The translations under genes and the position numbers were made by a program. 35,384 nucleotides of DNA from an uncultured Clostridiaceae bacterium (GTDB lineage Bacteria; Bacillota; Clostridia; Lachnospirales; Lachnospiraceae), in NCBI GenBank assembly GCA_947177415.1, contig CAMWUK010000032.1:1-35384 (forward strand), given 5' to 3'. The notes under the pieces were generated by a model. That model did not search any database. It had not been told where the DNA came from and worked only from the letters and a program-made list of their open reading frames with translations. Every line of letters starts with the position of its first letter. Within the stretch, counting starts at the first letter, position 1. Below, piece by piece: positions 1 to 7,757 of the stretch.

Positions 1-543
1 TCCCACTTCTTTACGTCATTAAGAAAAGCAGAAAATAAATTAGAAAATAATGATGATGCAGAAGCTGGGGCAAAATACTTAGAATGGGCAAAAGAAGGAT
101 ACATAACAATTACAGAAGGAAACGACATTGATTTGACTATAGTAGCTGACTGGTTCTATAAAGCAGTTTATAAAGAATATAGAATCAGACTTATGTATTG
201 CGGATATGACCAGAAATTCGCTAAGGATTTTTTGAATCAAATGGAGATATACGGATGGACAAAAGAAGGTAAAGAGGTTGAAATGATATTGCAAAATGCA
301 CAGACTCTTTCTAATGCAATGAAACTTTGCGAAGCAGATTTCAAACATCAGCTAATAAACTATAATGAAAATCCGGTTGACAGATGGTGTTTAAAAAACG
401 CAAGTATAGAGATAGATAATAAAGGTCAATGTCTTTGTGTGAAAACGCAAAATGAAAAGAAAATTGATGGTGCTGTTACACTCATTATTCTCTATGAAGT
501 ATATCGCAGGCATAGAAGTGAATTTAAGAAAAAGTTGAAATGA
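1..543 (+). CDS. terL: Phage terminase large subunit, C-terminal part (5' end outside window)
   Basis: The frame is open from base 1 and ends at TGA 541-543, giving about 180 residues of a protein that starts upstream of the window. It would be the nuclease half of the DNA-packaging motor that cuts and pumps phage DNA into the prohead. Support is the terminase-like tail NPVDRWCLKNASIEID followed by a basic VYRRHRSEFKKK end, plus the WAKEGYITITEGNDIDLTIV stretch upstream of a tyrosine-rich region. The next gene is a portal, the usual order for HK97-type phages. An internal TTG at 133 is not a real start, because the reading frame runs through it from the window edge. The ATPase motifs are not in view, so completeness cannot be judged. 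Confidence 0.85.
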   Translation, partial: SHFFTSLRKAENKLENNDDAEAGAKYLEWAKEGYITITEGNDIDLTIVADWFYKAVYKEYRIRLMYCGYDQKFAKDFLNQMEIYGWTKEGKEVEMILQNAQTLSNAMKLCEADFKHQLINYNENPVDRWCLKNASIEIDNKGQCLCVKTQNEKKIDGAVTLIILYEVYRRHRSEFKKKLK

Positions 544-559
544 TTGGAGGCTGTAAATT

Positions 560-1789
560 TTGGGATGGTTAGGAAGGATTTTTCGGAGAAAACCAAAACA
601 AACAAGTTTTGCGGATAGTTTAAGTGGCTTTACACCAATTTTTAGCCAATTTGGTACTAACATCTATGCAAGTGATGTAGTGCAGCAGGCAGTTTCTTGT
701 ATTGTAACAGAAATGAAGAAACTGAATCCTACACATGTAAGAAAAAAAGATAACAATGATATTGTTAATGTAAATGGAAATATTCAGACAATATTGAATA
801 ACCCCAATGAATTTATGACAACATCCGATTTTATAGAAAAAATTATGTGGAGCTTGCTTTTAAACGAAAATGCGTTTGTAGTGCCACCTTATTATATTTG
901 GAAAGATGAAAAAGGAAATACAAAAAAGAGATATACGGCATTGTATCCAGTGCAGCCAACGCAAGTGAATTTTATACAGGATGCTAGTGAACAATTGTTT
1001 GTAGAATTGATTTTTGCAAATGGCTATAAAACAACCTTAAGATATTCGGACATTATACATATTCGTAGGAATTATAGTGTCAATGATTATATGGGTGGGG
1101 ACGAATCCGGACAGCCAAAACATGATTCGTTATTAAAAACATTAGAATTGAATCAGACACTTTTGCAAGGCGTGGCAAAAGCTATGAAATCCGCTTTTGC
1201 AATAAATGGAGTTATAAAATATAACACCATGATGGATGAAGGAAATACAGAGAGAGCATTACAAGAACTAGAAGCGAAACTTAGAAATAATGAGAGCGGA
1301 TTCCTTCCGCTTGATTTAAAAGGCGAATTTATACCAATAAAAAGGGAAGTGGAGCTTGTAGATGCGGATACCCTAAAATTTATTGATGAAAAAATATTAA
1401 GAAATTGGGGTGTTCCGCTGTGCATTTTAACAGGGAATTATACAAAATCACAATATGAAGCATTTTACCAGAAAACGCTAGAACCTTACATAATATCAAT
1501 ATCACAGGCATTTACAAAAGGTTTGTTTAGCGAAAATGAAAGAAGCTACGGAAATAGGATACAGTTATATCCGAAAGATTTAATTTTCATGGATATAGGG
1601 CAGACATTAGAAATGATTCGGTTGCTTGGTGATTCTGGGGCTTTGTTTGAAAATGAAAAACGTACTGCATTAGGCATGAAACCTCTTAAAGAATTGGAAG
1701 GGGTAAGAAAGCAATCACTAAATTATGTAGATGTAAATATTGTGAACGATTACCAGATGAATCAAACAAAAAAAACTGGGGGGTGTTAA
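560..1789 (+). CDS. Phage portal protein (HK97 type)
   Basis: This 409-residue protein would form the dodecameric ring at the capsid vertex through which DNA enters and the tail attaches. The start is TTG 560, chosen because GGAGG (546-550) lies nine bases upstream and no ATG fits. Portal-like features are the N-terminal GWLGRIFRRK, a DVVQQAVSCIVTEMKKL helix, the NPNEFMT motif, HIRRNYS and a C-terminal region with LCILTGNY. Size matches the Phage_portal family (about 400). It sits 16 bp after the terminase and its stop overlaps the upstream edge of the protease gene, so the head genes are one transcript. Confidence 0.93.
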   Translation: MGWLGRIFRRKPKQTSFADSLSGFTPIFSQFGTNIYASDVVQQAVSCIVTEMKKLNPTHVRKKDNNDIVNVNGNIQTILNNPNEFMTTSDFIEKIMWSLLLNENAFVVPPYYIWKDEKGNTKKRYTALYPVQPTQVNFIQDASEQLFVELIFANGYKTTLRYSDIIHIRRNYSVNDYMGGDESGQPKHDSLLKTLELNQTLLQGVAKAMKSAFAINGVIKYNTMMDEGNTERALQELEAKLRNNESGFLPLDLKGEFIPIKREVELVDADTLKFIDEKILRNWGVPLCILTGNYTKSQYEAFYQKTLEPYIISISQAFTKGLFSENERSYGNRIQLYPKDLIFMDIGQTLEMIRLLGDSGALFENEKRTALGMKPLKELEGVRKQSLNYVDVNIVNDYQMNQTKKTGGC

Positions 1790-1791
1790 GA

Positions 1792-2457
1792 ATGAAGAGT
1801 GATAATAAAAAAGATCCATTTGAAAAAAGGGGATATACATTTGAAGTCAGAGCGAACCATGATGATAAACATGGCGATTTTATAGAAGGAAGACCGATTA
1901 TTTATGAAAGTAAAACAGATATTTGTGGGTGGTTTGAAGAAACGATATGCAGAGGAGCGTTAGATCATACAGATTTAACAGATGTGCGTTTCTTGGTAAA
2001 CCATGATGATTCAAAAATTCCTTTGGCAAGAAGCCGAAGGAATAATGAAAACTCTACTATGCAACTAAAAGTAGATGAAAATGGAATGTGGATAAGAGTA
2101 AATCTTGACACAGAAAATAATATGGATGCAAGAGCGTTATACTCTGCTGTAAAACGTGGAGATATTTCAGGAATGTCATTTTTGTTTATAGTTAAGGAAC
2201 AAAGATGGGAAGATGAAGACACAGAATATCCAAAAAGATTCATAACAGCAATTTCAAAAGTGGTTGAAGTATCTGCTGTCAACATGCCAGCTTATGAAGA
2301 TACTGAAATTTATGCCAGAAGTAAAGAAGCGTTGGAGAACGCTAAAAAGGCGTTGGAGAATGCCAGAAATAAAAAAGATTTAGTGGAGACTGATAGCCAA
2401 GAGAGAAACAAAGTTGAAATTTTAAAACTGAAAAATCAGATTTTAGGAGGATGTTGA
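1792..2457 (+). CDS. Prohead maturation protease (HK97 family, peptidase S78)
   Basis: A 221-residue serine protease that would trim the scaffold-like arm of the capsid protein during maturation. The family's two signature blocks are visible: VRFLVNHDDSKIPLARS with the catalytic His (about residue 71) and RGDISGMSFLF with the serines at about 126 and 129. The frame opens at GTG 1783, but ATG 1792 fits better: the G-rich Shine-Dalgarno at 1778-1785 is correctly spaced for it. The C-terminus is lysine/glutamate rich and helical. It lies between portal and capsid, as expected, and one base separates its stop from the capsid ATG. Confidence 0.93.
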   Translation: MKSDNKKDPFEKRGYTFEVRANHDDKHGDFIEGRPIIYESKTDICGWFEETICRGALDHTDLTDVRFLVNHDDSKIPLARSRRNNENSTMQLKVDENGMWIRVNLDTENNMDARALYSAVKRGDISGMSFLFIVKEQRWEDEDTEYPKRFITAISKVVEVSAVNMPAYEDTEIYARSKEALENAKKALENARNKKDLVETDSQERNKVEILKLKNQILGGC

Positions 2458-2458
2458 A

Positions 2459-3766
2459 ATGAGAAGAAAGGAAATTTTAGAGAAAAGAAAACAAAGATTG
2501 CTTGATAAAAAGAATGGACTTTTGGAACGTTCTAAAGCGAGTGAAGATGTTGCAGAATTACGCTCAATCAATGAAAAATTGGAAGAGGTAAAGGAAAATC
2601 TGGAAGAGGTAGAAGAGGAATTAAGTTTGCTGGATAAAGAACCAGAAGATCCAAATCCAAAGGAACCAGAGCAAACCCAGCAAGAAGGCAGAAGTTTAAT
2701 TAATGGCGATATTGTAGGAGCCTTTGGGCAAAGAAAAGGTATACAAAATGAACCAGAAGAACAAAGAGCAGACAGCTATTTAGGTACACTGGAATATAGA
2801 CAGGCTTTCGCTGATTTTGTGCGTACTGGTGAATGGAATTACCGGGCAGAATCGGACGGGATGGTTGTTACATCGGACACAGGGAAGATTATCCCTCAAC
2901 CAATCATGAATGAATTCATCAAGGAACTGAAAGTTTATGGAAATCTTTATAATCGTGTCAGAAAGCTTAATATTCGTGGAGGTGTTGAGTTTCCAATTGA
3001 GGAGCTTGTTCCTACCGTAACATGGATTGGAGAAACTACCATATCAAATCCACAAGCTGCACCGGAAATTAAGGCAACGATTGCATTTGGGTACCACACA
3101 TGTGAAGCAAGAATCTCCCAATCATTATTATCAAGTGTTGTAACTTTAGCTGTGCTTGAAAGTGAGATTGCGAGACTATTGGCAGAAGCTTTTGTTAAGG
3201 AATATGATAGAGTGATTATCAGTGGAAGTGGAAGTGGTCAGCCTCTTGGGATTTTAAATGATACAAGAGTTACAGAGAAACAGAAAATTACAATGTCAGA
3301 ATCAGAAATGGCAGACTGGACAAGCTGGAGAACAAAGTTATTTGCTAAAATTCCTCTTGCCTATAGAGGTGGTGGTGTGCTTGTTATGACAGCAAATACT
3401 TGGGAAAGCCAGATTATGACTATGCGTGATGCAAACAATAGACCGCTATACCAAGAAACATATAATCCAGTAACCGGACAAACAGAATGCAGATTTTTAG
3501 GAAGAGAAGTACTACTTGTAGAACCGGATATATTAAAGGATTTTGATATTGCCGTGGAAGATGAAGCTTTTGGAATATACTTTAAGCCTACTGATTATGC
3601 AATCAATAGCAATTTGCAAATCGGATTTAAACGTTATTTCAATGAAGATACCAATAAATGGATAAATAAAGGTCTGTGTATTATGGATGGTAAGCTTTTA
3701 GATGTACATAGTGTATATATCCTAAAGAAAGGTTCGGATGATGCAGAAACTAATCCAGAAGGTTAA
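2459..3766 (+). CDS. Major capsid protein (HK97 gp5 family)
   Basis: This 435-residue protein would build the icosahedral shell. Residues 1-60 are a charged coiled coil that matches the delta (scaffolding) domain of HK97-type capsid proteins, followed by a Pro/Glu/Gln-rich linker (about 61-100) where the upstream protease should cut. The folded shell domain follows, with typical blocks SDTGKIIPQPIMNEF, IEELVPTVTWIGE, SGSGSGQPLGILND and VLLVEPDIL. AGGAGG (2445-2450) precedes ATG 2459. The predicted mature protein is around 330-340 residues. A stem-loop follows directly downstream. Confidence 0.95.
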   Translation: MRRKEILEKRKQRLLDKKNGLLERSKASEDVAELRSINEKLEEVKENLEEVEEELSLLDKEPEDPNPKEPEQTQQEGRSLINGDIVGAFGQRKGIQNEPEEQRADSYLGTLEYRQAFADFVRTGEWNYRAESDGMVVTSDTGKIIPQPIMNEFIKELKVYGNLYNRVRKLNIRGGVEFPIEELVPTVTWIGETTISNPQAAPEIKATIAFGYHTCEARISQSLLSSVVTLAVLESEIARLLAEAFVKEYDRVIISGSGSGQPLGILNDTRVTEKQKITMSESEMADWTSWRTKLFAKIPLAYRGGGVLVMTANTWESQIMTMRDANNRPLYQETYNPVTGQTECRFLGREVLLVEPDILKDFDIAVEDEAFGIYFKPTDYAINSNLQIGFKRYFNEDTNKWINKGLCIMDGKLLDVHSVYILKKGSDDAETNPEG

Positions 3767-3773
3767 AACTAAA

Positions 3774-3793
3774 GCAGGGCAGAAATGCCCTGC
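3774..3793 (+). terminator. Stem-loop between capsid and head-fibre genes
   Basis: GCAGGGC (3774-3780) pairs perfectly with GCCCTGC (3787-3793) around a 6-nt loop. No U-run follows, so it is not a classical intrinsic terminator. It may be a weak attenuator or a 3' stabiliser that raises capsid mRNA over the downstream fibre and connector message. That role is inference. Confidence 0.5.
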
Positions 3794-3818
3794 ACACTTT
3801 GGAAGGAGTGTATAAATC

Positions 3819-5039
3819 ATGAATAAAATTGAAGCTTTAGGACTTTTGTATCAGAAAATTACAGGGAAAAAATGGAAGAAAAAGCCTAAAACAGTATCGG
3901 ATGCGATTTTACAAATCAAGGATGGCTATGAGGTTGGTTCTGGTTCTGGTGGCAGCAGTGAAGAAGAATATGCATCAAAGGCAATTTATGGTGATACTAC
4001 TGTGAGCATGGGAAGAAAAACAGGTACCACAATTGGAGAGAACAGCTTTGCCTTTGGAAATAATGTAACAGCAAGTGGAGAATATTCCCACGCAGAGGGA
4101 CACAGTACAACAGCAAGTGGAAACCGTTCTCACGCAGAAGGACATAACACAACAGCAAGTGGAAACTATTCCCACGCGGAGGGAGGATGGATGTCAAGAG
4201 CAAGTGGAAACTATTCCCATGCAGAAGGGGAAGAAACAACAGCAAGTGGAGAATTTTCCCACGCAGAAGGATATAGAGCAACAGCAAGTGGAGAATTTTC
4301 CCACGCGGAAGGCAGTAATACAACAGCATTAAAAAATCAACATGCTCAAGGTTGCTTCAATGATGAAACGATAGCAACAGCAAATTCGTCATTAGGAACA
4401 GGTGAAGGTACAGCTTTTGTAATAGGTAATGGAAATTATAGTTCAAGGTCCAACGCGTTTCGCATTGATTACAACGGAAAGGTATTTGCAAAAAGTGAGT
4501 ATGCCTCTACTGGAGCAGACTATGCGGAATACTTTGAGTGGCTAGATGGTAACGAAGATGACGAGGACAGAAGAGGATTTTTTGTTACCATGGATGGAGA
4601 CAAAATCAAAAAGGCAAATGCTGGTGATTACATACTAGGAATTGTTTCAGGTCAACCTGCTGTGTTGGGGAATAATGATGAGTGCTACATGGGAAGATAT
4701 GAGCTTGATGATTTTGGTTGCTATATTGAAGAGGAAATAACCGTTGAAATGGAAAAATTTAATGAGGAAACAGGAGAAACAGAGAAAGTAGAAACGACAG
4801 CAAAACATTTCAAAGAGAAAGAAACATACGATCCAACACTACCATACACTCCAAGAGCCAAAAGAAAAGAATGGAGTGCGATTGGTATGCTTGGTGTTCT
4901 ATCGGTCAGAGATGATGGAACTTGTGCAGTAAATGGATGCTGCAAGTGTGGAGAGAACGGAATAGCAACAAAAGCAGAAGAAGGCTACAGAGTGATAAAA
5001 CGAGTAAATGACAATATTGTAAAAGTCATCTTAAAGTAA
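3819..5039 (+). CDS. Head fibre / decoration protein with YadA-like repeats and a G2-type self-cleaving C-terminal domain
   Basis: 406 residues in three parts. Residues 1-40 (LLYQKITGKKW, TVSDAILQI) look like the capsid-anchoring end of phage head fibres, followed by a Gly/Ser linker. Residues about 84-168 are tandem 14-residue units of the TASGxxSHAEG type, which form the left-handed beta-roll of YadA-like trimeric adhesin heads. From about residue 215 (FRIDYNGKVFAKSEYASTGADYAEYFEW) the sequence matches the Peptidase_G2 / intramolecular chaperone domain that trimerises a fibre and then cleaves itself off. The gene follows the capsid gene, as the head-fibre gene does in phi29-like phages. GGAAGGAG precedes ATG 3819. 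Trimer formation and self-cleavage are known for the family, not shown here. Confidence 0.82.
   Translation: MNKIEALGLLYQKITGKKWKKKPKTVSDAILQIKDGYEVGSGSGGSSEEEYASKAIYGDTTVSMGRKTGTTIGENSFAFGNNVTASGEYSHAEGHSTTASGNRSHAEGHNTTASGNYSHAEGGWMSRASGNYSHAEGEETTASGEFSHAEGYRATASGEFSHAEGSNTTALKNQHAQGCFNDETIATANSSLGTGEGTAFVIGNGNYSSRSNAFRIDYNGKVFAKSEYASTGADYAEYFEWLDGNEDDEDRRGFFVTMDGDKIKKANAGDYILGIVSGQPAVLGNNDECYMGRYELDDFGCYIEEEITVEMEKFNEETGETEKVETTAKHFKEKETYDPTLPYTPRAKRKEWSAIGMLGVLSVRDDGTCAVNGCCKCGENGIATKAEEGYRVIKRVNDNIVKVILK
4068..4322 (+). repeat. Tandem 42-bp coding repeats of the fibre beta-roll
   Basis: About six consecutive units, each encoding TASG-x-x-SHAEG-x-x-T, with one unit expanded by two residues (GGWMSR). 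Neighbouring units are close to identical at the DNA level, so copy number could change by slippage or recombination. The repeats are in frame, which marks them as protein repeats and not a CRISPR array. Confidence 0.85.
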
Positions 5040-5059
5040 ATGTATATGGGGGTGTAAAA

Positions 5060-5353
5060 ATGAAGCAAGAGGAACGTCTTGAAAGAGTAAAAATTGCTCT
5101 AAATATCACAGGAGATTACCAAAACGACACGATTCAGTCATACATAGATGAAGTAATAGAGTTTATGTGTGATGCAGGTGTTTCAAGAGAAATAGCAGAA
5201 AGTAAAACAGCTATAGGAACGATTGCGAGAGGCGTTTCAGACTTGTGGAATTATGGAGCAAACAACACTACATATAGTAATTATTTTTTACAAAGAGTGA
5301 TACAGCTTTCTTATAAAAGAGATGATGAAGTGGAAGGTGATGGAAATGGCTGA
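5060..5353 (+). CDS. Head-tail connector protein (gp6-like)
   Basis: A 97-residue, mainly helical protein that would form the adaptor ring under the portal. Length and pattern fit the Phage_connect_1 / HK97 gp6-like family: a KIALNITGDYQNDTIQSYIDEVIEFM start (the two-helix DLKxxLxIxxxxxDxxIxxLI pattern) and a C-terminal FLQRVIQLSY helix. GGGGGTG precedes ATG 5060. Its end overlaps the next gene by eight bases, indicating translational coupling. Confidence 0.85.
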   Translation: MKQEERLERVKIALNITGDYQNDTIQSYIDEVIEFMCDAGVSREIAESKTAIGTIARGVSDLWNYGANNTTYSNYFLQRVIQLSYKRDDEVEGDGNG

Positions 5354-5687
5354 TTACAAGCAACACACACCTTATAATGTTCCTGCAATAATACTTACAC
5401 CAGATAAAAATGAAAAAACAAAGGGTGTTAATACAAAAAAATATAAAGAAAAAGGAATGTTTTTTTGCAGTTTTAGGACTTTTGGCGGAACAGAAAAAAC
5501 AGTCAACAACTTGCTAGTAATAGAAAAAACAGCAGTTGTTGAAACCTGGTACAGACCAGACATAACAAGTGATTGTGTAATTGCGGTTGATGGAGTGAAA
5601 TATGAAATCATATCTCCACCAGAAAACATAAACATGAGAAATCAAGTTATGAAATTTAAGGTAAGAGCAATAAAAGGCGGTGTTTAG
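5346..5687 (+). CDS. Head closure / head-tail joining protein
   Basis: A 113-residue small beta-rich protein of the head-tail joining (SPP1 gp16 / HK97 gp7-like) type that would close the connector pore. Evidence is its place after the gp6-like gene, its length, and the pattern FRTFGGTEKTVNN ... TWYRPDITSDCVIAVDGVKYEIISPPENINMRNQVMKFKVRAIKGG, which resembles the standard DGxxYxIxxxxNxxxRxxxLxxxV ending. The frame opens at 5322, but ATG 5346 has a better Shine-Dalgarno (GGAAGGTG). It ends two bases before the next start. Confidence 0.85.
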   Translation: MADYKQHTPYNVPAIILTPDKNEKTKGVNTKKYKEKGMFFCSFRTFGGTEKTVNNLLVIEKTAVVETWYRPDITSDCVIAVDGVKYEIISPPENINMRNQVMKFKVRAIKGGV

Positions 5688-5688
5688 A

Positions 5689-6108
5689 GTGGCTAAAAAT
5701 AGGATAGGAATGCAATTTGATGGGTTTGAGGAACTAATTAGCAAACTAGACAGTCTTGAAGGGAATTTAAAAGGTGCAGTTGAGGAGTGCTTACAGGTTT
5801 CTTCTGATATAGTTGCAAATGAGCTTGAAATTGCAATGGGCAAACATGTAAGAAGTGGAAGAACTAAAGAAACTATTAGAAAAAGGGATGAAGTTTTATG
5901 GGAAGGCACAACCGCTAAAATCAAGGTGGGATTTTCATTTCCAGAAGGAATGGCATCTATATTTTTAATGTATGGTTATGGCACTCCAAGAAAATGCAAA
6001 GACCAAAGAGTTTATAATGCAGTTTACGGAAAAGAAGTACGAGACAAAATTGCTAAAAAACAAGAGGAAATCTTGCATAAAGCTATAGAAGATACAATGG
6101 GAGGTTAA
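5689..6108 (+). CDS. HK97 gp10-like tail completion protein
   Basis: A 139-residue protein of the HK97-gp10 family, placed exactly where the stopper/tail-completion gene belongs. Typical blocks are FDGFEELISKLDSLEGNLKGAVEECLQ at the start, a central KHVRSGRTKETIRK, and an FGYGTP-like YGYGTPRK motif before the C-terminal helix. GTG 5689 is preferred over GTG 5680, because AAGGCGGTG (5674-5682) is then at proper distance. It would help lock the tail to the filled head. Confidence 0.85.
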   Translation: MAKNRIGMQFDGFEELISKLDSLEGNLKGAVEECLQVSSDIVANELEIAMGKHVRSGRTKETIRKRDEVLWEGTTAKIKVGFSFPEGMASIFLMYGYGTPRKCKDQRVYNAVYGKEVRDKIAKKQEEILHKAIEDTMGG

Positions 6109-6113
6109 TTGTT

Positions 6114-6458
6114 ATGCCAGAAGACAAATTAATAGAGGTGCTAGAAAGTTTTGGTTATCCGGTTTGTTTGCAGGGGTCGCTTGCAGATGATGAACAATAT
6201 CCAGAAACATTTTTTACATTTTGGAATAATGAGACTACACCAGAAACTTTTTACGATAATGCTTCTCATTCTGAGACAGCAGACTTTGACGTAAATGTGT
6301 ATTCTACAGATCCACAAATTGTTTACAGCTTGTTAAGAGATGCAATAGAAGCTTTAAAAAAAGAAGGATTTGAGTTTCCGGATAGCGGACACAGTGTGGC
6401 TAGTGATGTAAATACACATACCGGACGTGGATGCAATGCAGTTATTAATTTTAAATAA
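6114..6458 (+). CDS. Tail completion / tail terminator protein
   Basis: A 114-residue protein between the gp10-like gene and the major tail protein, the place of the tail terminator that caps the tail tube. It shares the usual features of that family in Clostridia phages: an N-terminal helix, PETFFTFWNNETTPETFYDNASHSETADFDV, then a Y-S-T-D-P strand-helix segment and a final VINFK strand. GGAGGTTAA precedes ATG 6114. Assignment rests on position plus pattern, and sequence identity within this family is low. Confidence 0.78.
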   Translation: MPEDKLIEVLESFGYPVCLQGSLADDEQYPETFFTFWNNETTPETFYDNASHSETADFDVNVYSTDPQIVYSLLRDAIEALKKEGFEFPDSGHSVASDVNTHTGRGCNAVINFK

Positions 6459-6471
6459 GGAGGATTTCAAC

Positions 6472-7134
6472 ATGAACAAAAAACAGGAAATTTTTGAATT
6501 TAGAGGAGTAGACAATTTATATGTAGCGGAAGTAATAAAAGATGATGCAGAAACATATCAATGCGGAACACCAATATATTTGGCACCAGTTGCAGAAGTA
6601 GGAAAAAACGTAGATTCTTCCTCAGAAGCACATTATTATGACAATAAGCCTATGATTGTAATAAATTCAGAAAGTGCAGATAAAATTACAGTTGTTGCAG
6701 CACCGCCAGAATTAGAAAAACTTGCTATGATTAACGGAAAACCGTTTGACAAAGAAACAGGAATGCTTGTAGATGGGCAGAGACAAGATAAGTACTTTGC
6801 TCTTATGTACCGGACAAAAGGGACAGACGGAAAGTACCGTTATGTAAGCAGACTAAAAGGTACTTTCGGAATCCCTGAAGAATCAAATAAAACAGAAGAT
6901 AGCGGAACAGATGCGACAAACACGCAGATTGAATACACCGGAATTTACACAACCCATGAGTTTGAAAAAGGTGTAGAAGAAGATGGAGCATGGACAAAAG
7001 GTGCGGCAAAAGGCATAGTAGTTGATACACGTTATGGTTCGGCAGATGTTAGCCAATTTTTTGAGCAGGTGCAAACACCAGATACAATACAGACAAAAAC
7101 ACAAACACTGGTTAAAGAAGAAGCGGAAGGTTAA
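6472..7134 (+). CDS. Major tail protein (phi13 type)
   Basis: A 220-residue tube protein that would stack as hexamers to form the tail. The sequence fits the phi13-family major tail proteins: N-terminal FRGVDNLYVAEVIKDDAETYQCGTPIYLAPVAEV, a central KYFALMYRTKGTDGKYRYVSRLKGTF block, and the acidic SNKTEDSGTDATNTQIEYTG segment. An earlier in-frame codon at 6427 lies inside the preceding gene. ATG 6472 has a perfect AAGGAGG (6457-6463), so it is the start. Confidence 0.92.
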   Translation: MNKKQEIFEFRGVDNLYVAEVIKDDAETYQCGTPIYLAPVAEVGKNVDSSSEAHYYDNKPMIVINSESADKITVVAAPPELEKLAMINGKPFDKETGMLVDGQRQDKYFALMYRTKGTDGKYRYVSRLKGTFGIPEESNKTEDSGTDATNTQIEYTGIYTTHEFEKGVEEDGAWTKGAAKGIVVDTRYGSADVSQFFEQVQTPDTIQTKTQTLVKEEAEG

Positions 7135-7148
7135 AAGGGTGAAAAAAT

Positions 7149-7475
7149 ATGGAAACAATCACATTGAATGTTTATGAAGATGATATGAAAACAGTAAAAA
7201 AAGAATGTGTTGCAGTACCTACAAAAATTCCTTTTGGAGTTATAAGAAAGTTAATGAAACTTTTTAATGAAAACACGCTGGAAGATACTAGTCAAATTCT
7301 TACAGTGGTTACAGGTTCTTTTGATGATACAACACAAATATTACATAATGCATTTCCGGAAATCGAAGAAGAGGAATGGGATAATGTAGATGTTACAGAA
7401 TTAGTTGCAGTTATATATAAAATTATAAAACATTCATTTTTGAAGATGTTGGAGATACCAGTAGGAAAAAAGTAG
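7149..7475 (+). CDS. Tail assembly chaperone, short form (gpG-like)
   Basis: A 108-residue protein between the major tail protein and the tape measure, the conserved place of the tail assembly chaperone. It has a beta-rich N-terminus (TITLNVYEDDMKTVKKECVAVPTKIPFGVIRKLMKLF) and a helical C-terminus, as in gpG-type chaperones. It ends in ..GGA AAA AAG TAG. The last codons form a slippery site that lets some ribosomes continue into the -1 frame. The short and long forms would coat the tape measure during tail assembly. Confidence 0.88.
   Translation: METITLNVYEDDMKTVKKECVAVPTKIPFGVIRKLMKLFNENTLEDTSQILTVVTGSFDDTTQILHNAFPEIEEEEWDNVDVTELVAVIYKIIKHSFLKMLEIPVGKK
7466..7472 (+). other. Programmed -1 ribosomal frameshift site A_AAA_AAG
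   Basis: The heptamer A AAA AAG sits in the zero frame immediately before the TAG stop of the short chaperone. This is the X XXY YYZ layout in which both tRNAs can re-pair after slipping back one base. The -1 frame is then open for 71 codons. Codon phase and position match the lambda gpG/gpGT arrangement. Confidence 0.88.
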
Positions 7476-7687
7476 AGGAAGAAGAGATTTCTCTGGAAGA
7501 ATCGTTATTTCAAATGATAGATAATTTGTGTATTCGTTACAACATTACACCTTTTGAAATAGAAGAAAAAAGTTTTGATTCTGTTATTGATTTATACGCA
7601 GATTTAAGACGTATGCAGATTCGCCAGGAAAACAAAGAAAATAAACCAATCCGCAGACGTGCTAGCGATAATGCGGGGTGGTGGTAA
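7472..7687 (+). CDS. Frameshift extension of the tail assembly chaperone (gpT-like part of gpGT)
   Basis: After the -1 slip, translation continues as VEEEEISLEESLFQMIDN and on to RRRASDNAGWW, ending at TAA 7685-7687. The fused product is about 179 residues. The segment has no start codon or ribosome site of its own and keeps good helical coding character (FEIEEKSFDSVIDLYADLRRMQIRQ), so it is reached only by frameshifting. In lambda-like tails the T part binds the tape measure and recruits tail tube subunits. The same role here is inferred from the conserved arrangement. Confidence 0.87.
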   Translation, partial: VEEEEISLEESLFQMIDNLCIRYNITPFEIEEKSFDSVIDLYADLRRMQIRQENKENKPIRRRASDNAGWW

Positions 7688-7690
7688 TTG

Positions 7691-7753
7691 ATGAAAAGGG
7701 CTTGTTGCAAACAATGTTTTGTAATTAGTCCTTTTTTTAGAAAATCGAGGTGA
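7691..7753 (+). CDS. Possible 20-residue Cys-rich peptide
   Basis: ATG 7691 follows a G-rich stretch (7675-7684) at good distance and encodes 20 residues starting MKRACCKQCF, with Cys-Cys-x-x-Cys. The stop overlaps the Shine-Dalgarno region of the tape measure gene, so its translation could couple to that gene. It could equally be a chance ORF in the linker. Nothing else supports it. Confidence 0.3.
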   Translation: MKRACCKQCFVISPFFRKSR

Positions 7754-7757
7754 GAAC

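Noticed and set aside
3997-4332. Minus- and +2-frame repeats opposite and within the fibre gene, at first sight a repeat protein or CRISPR-like array
   Set aside because: They are shadows of the in-frame TASGxxSHAEG coding repeat; no spacers of constant unique sequence exist.
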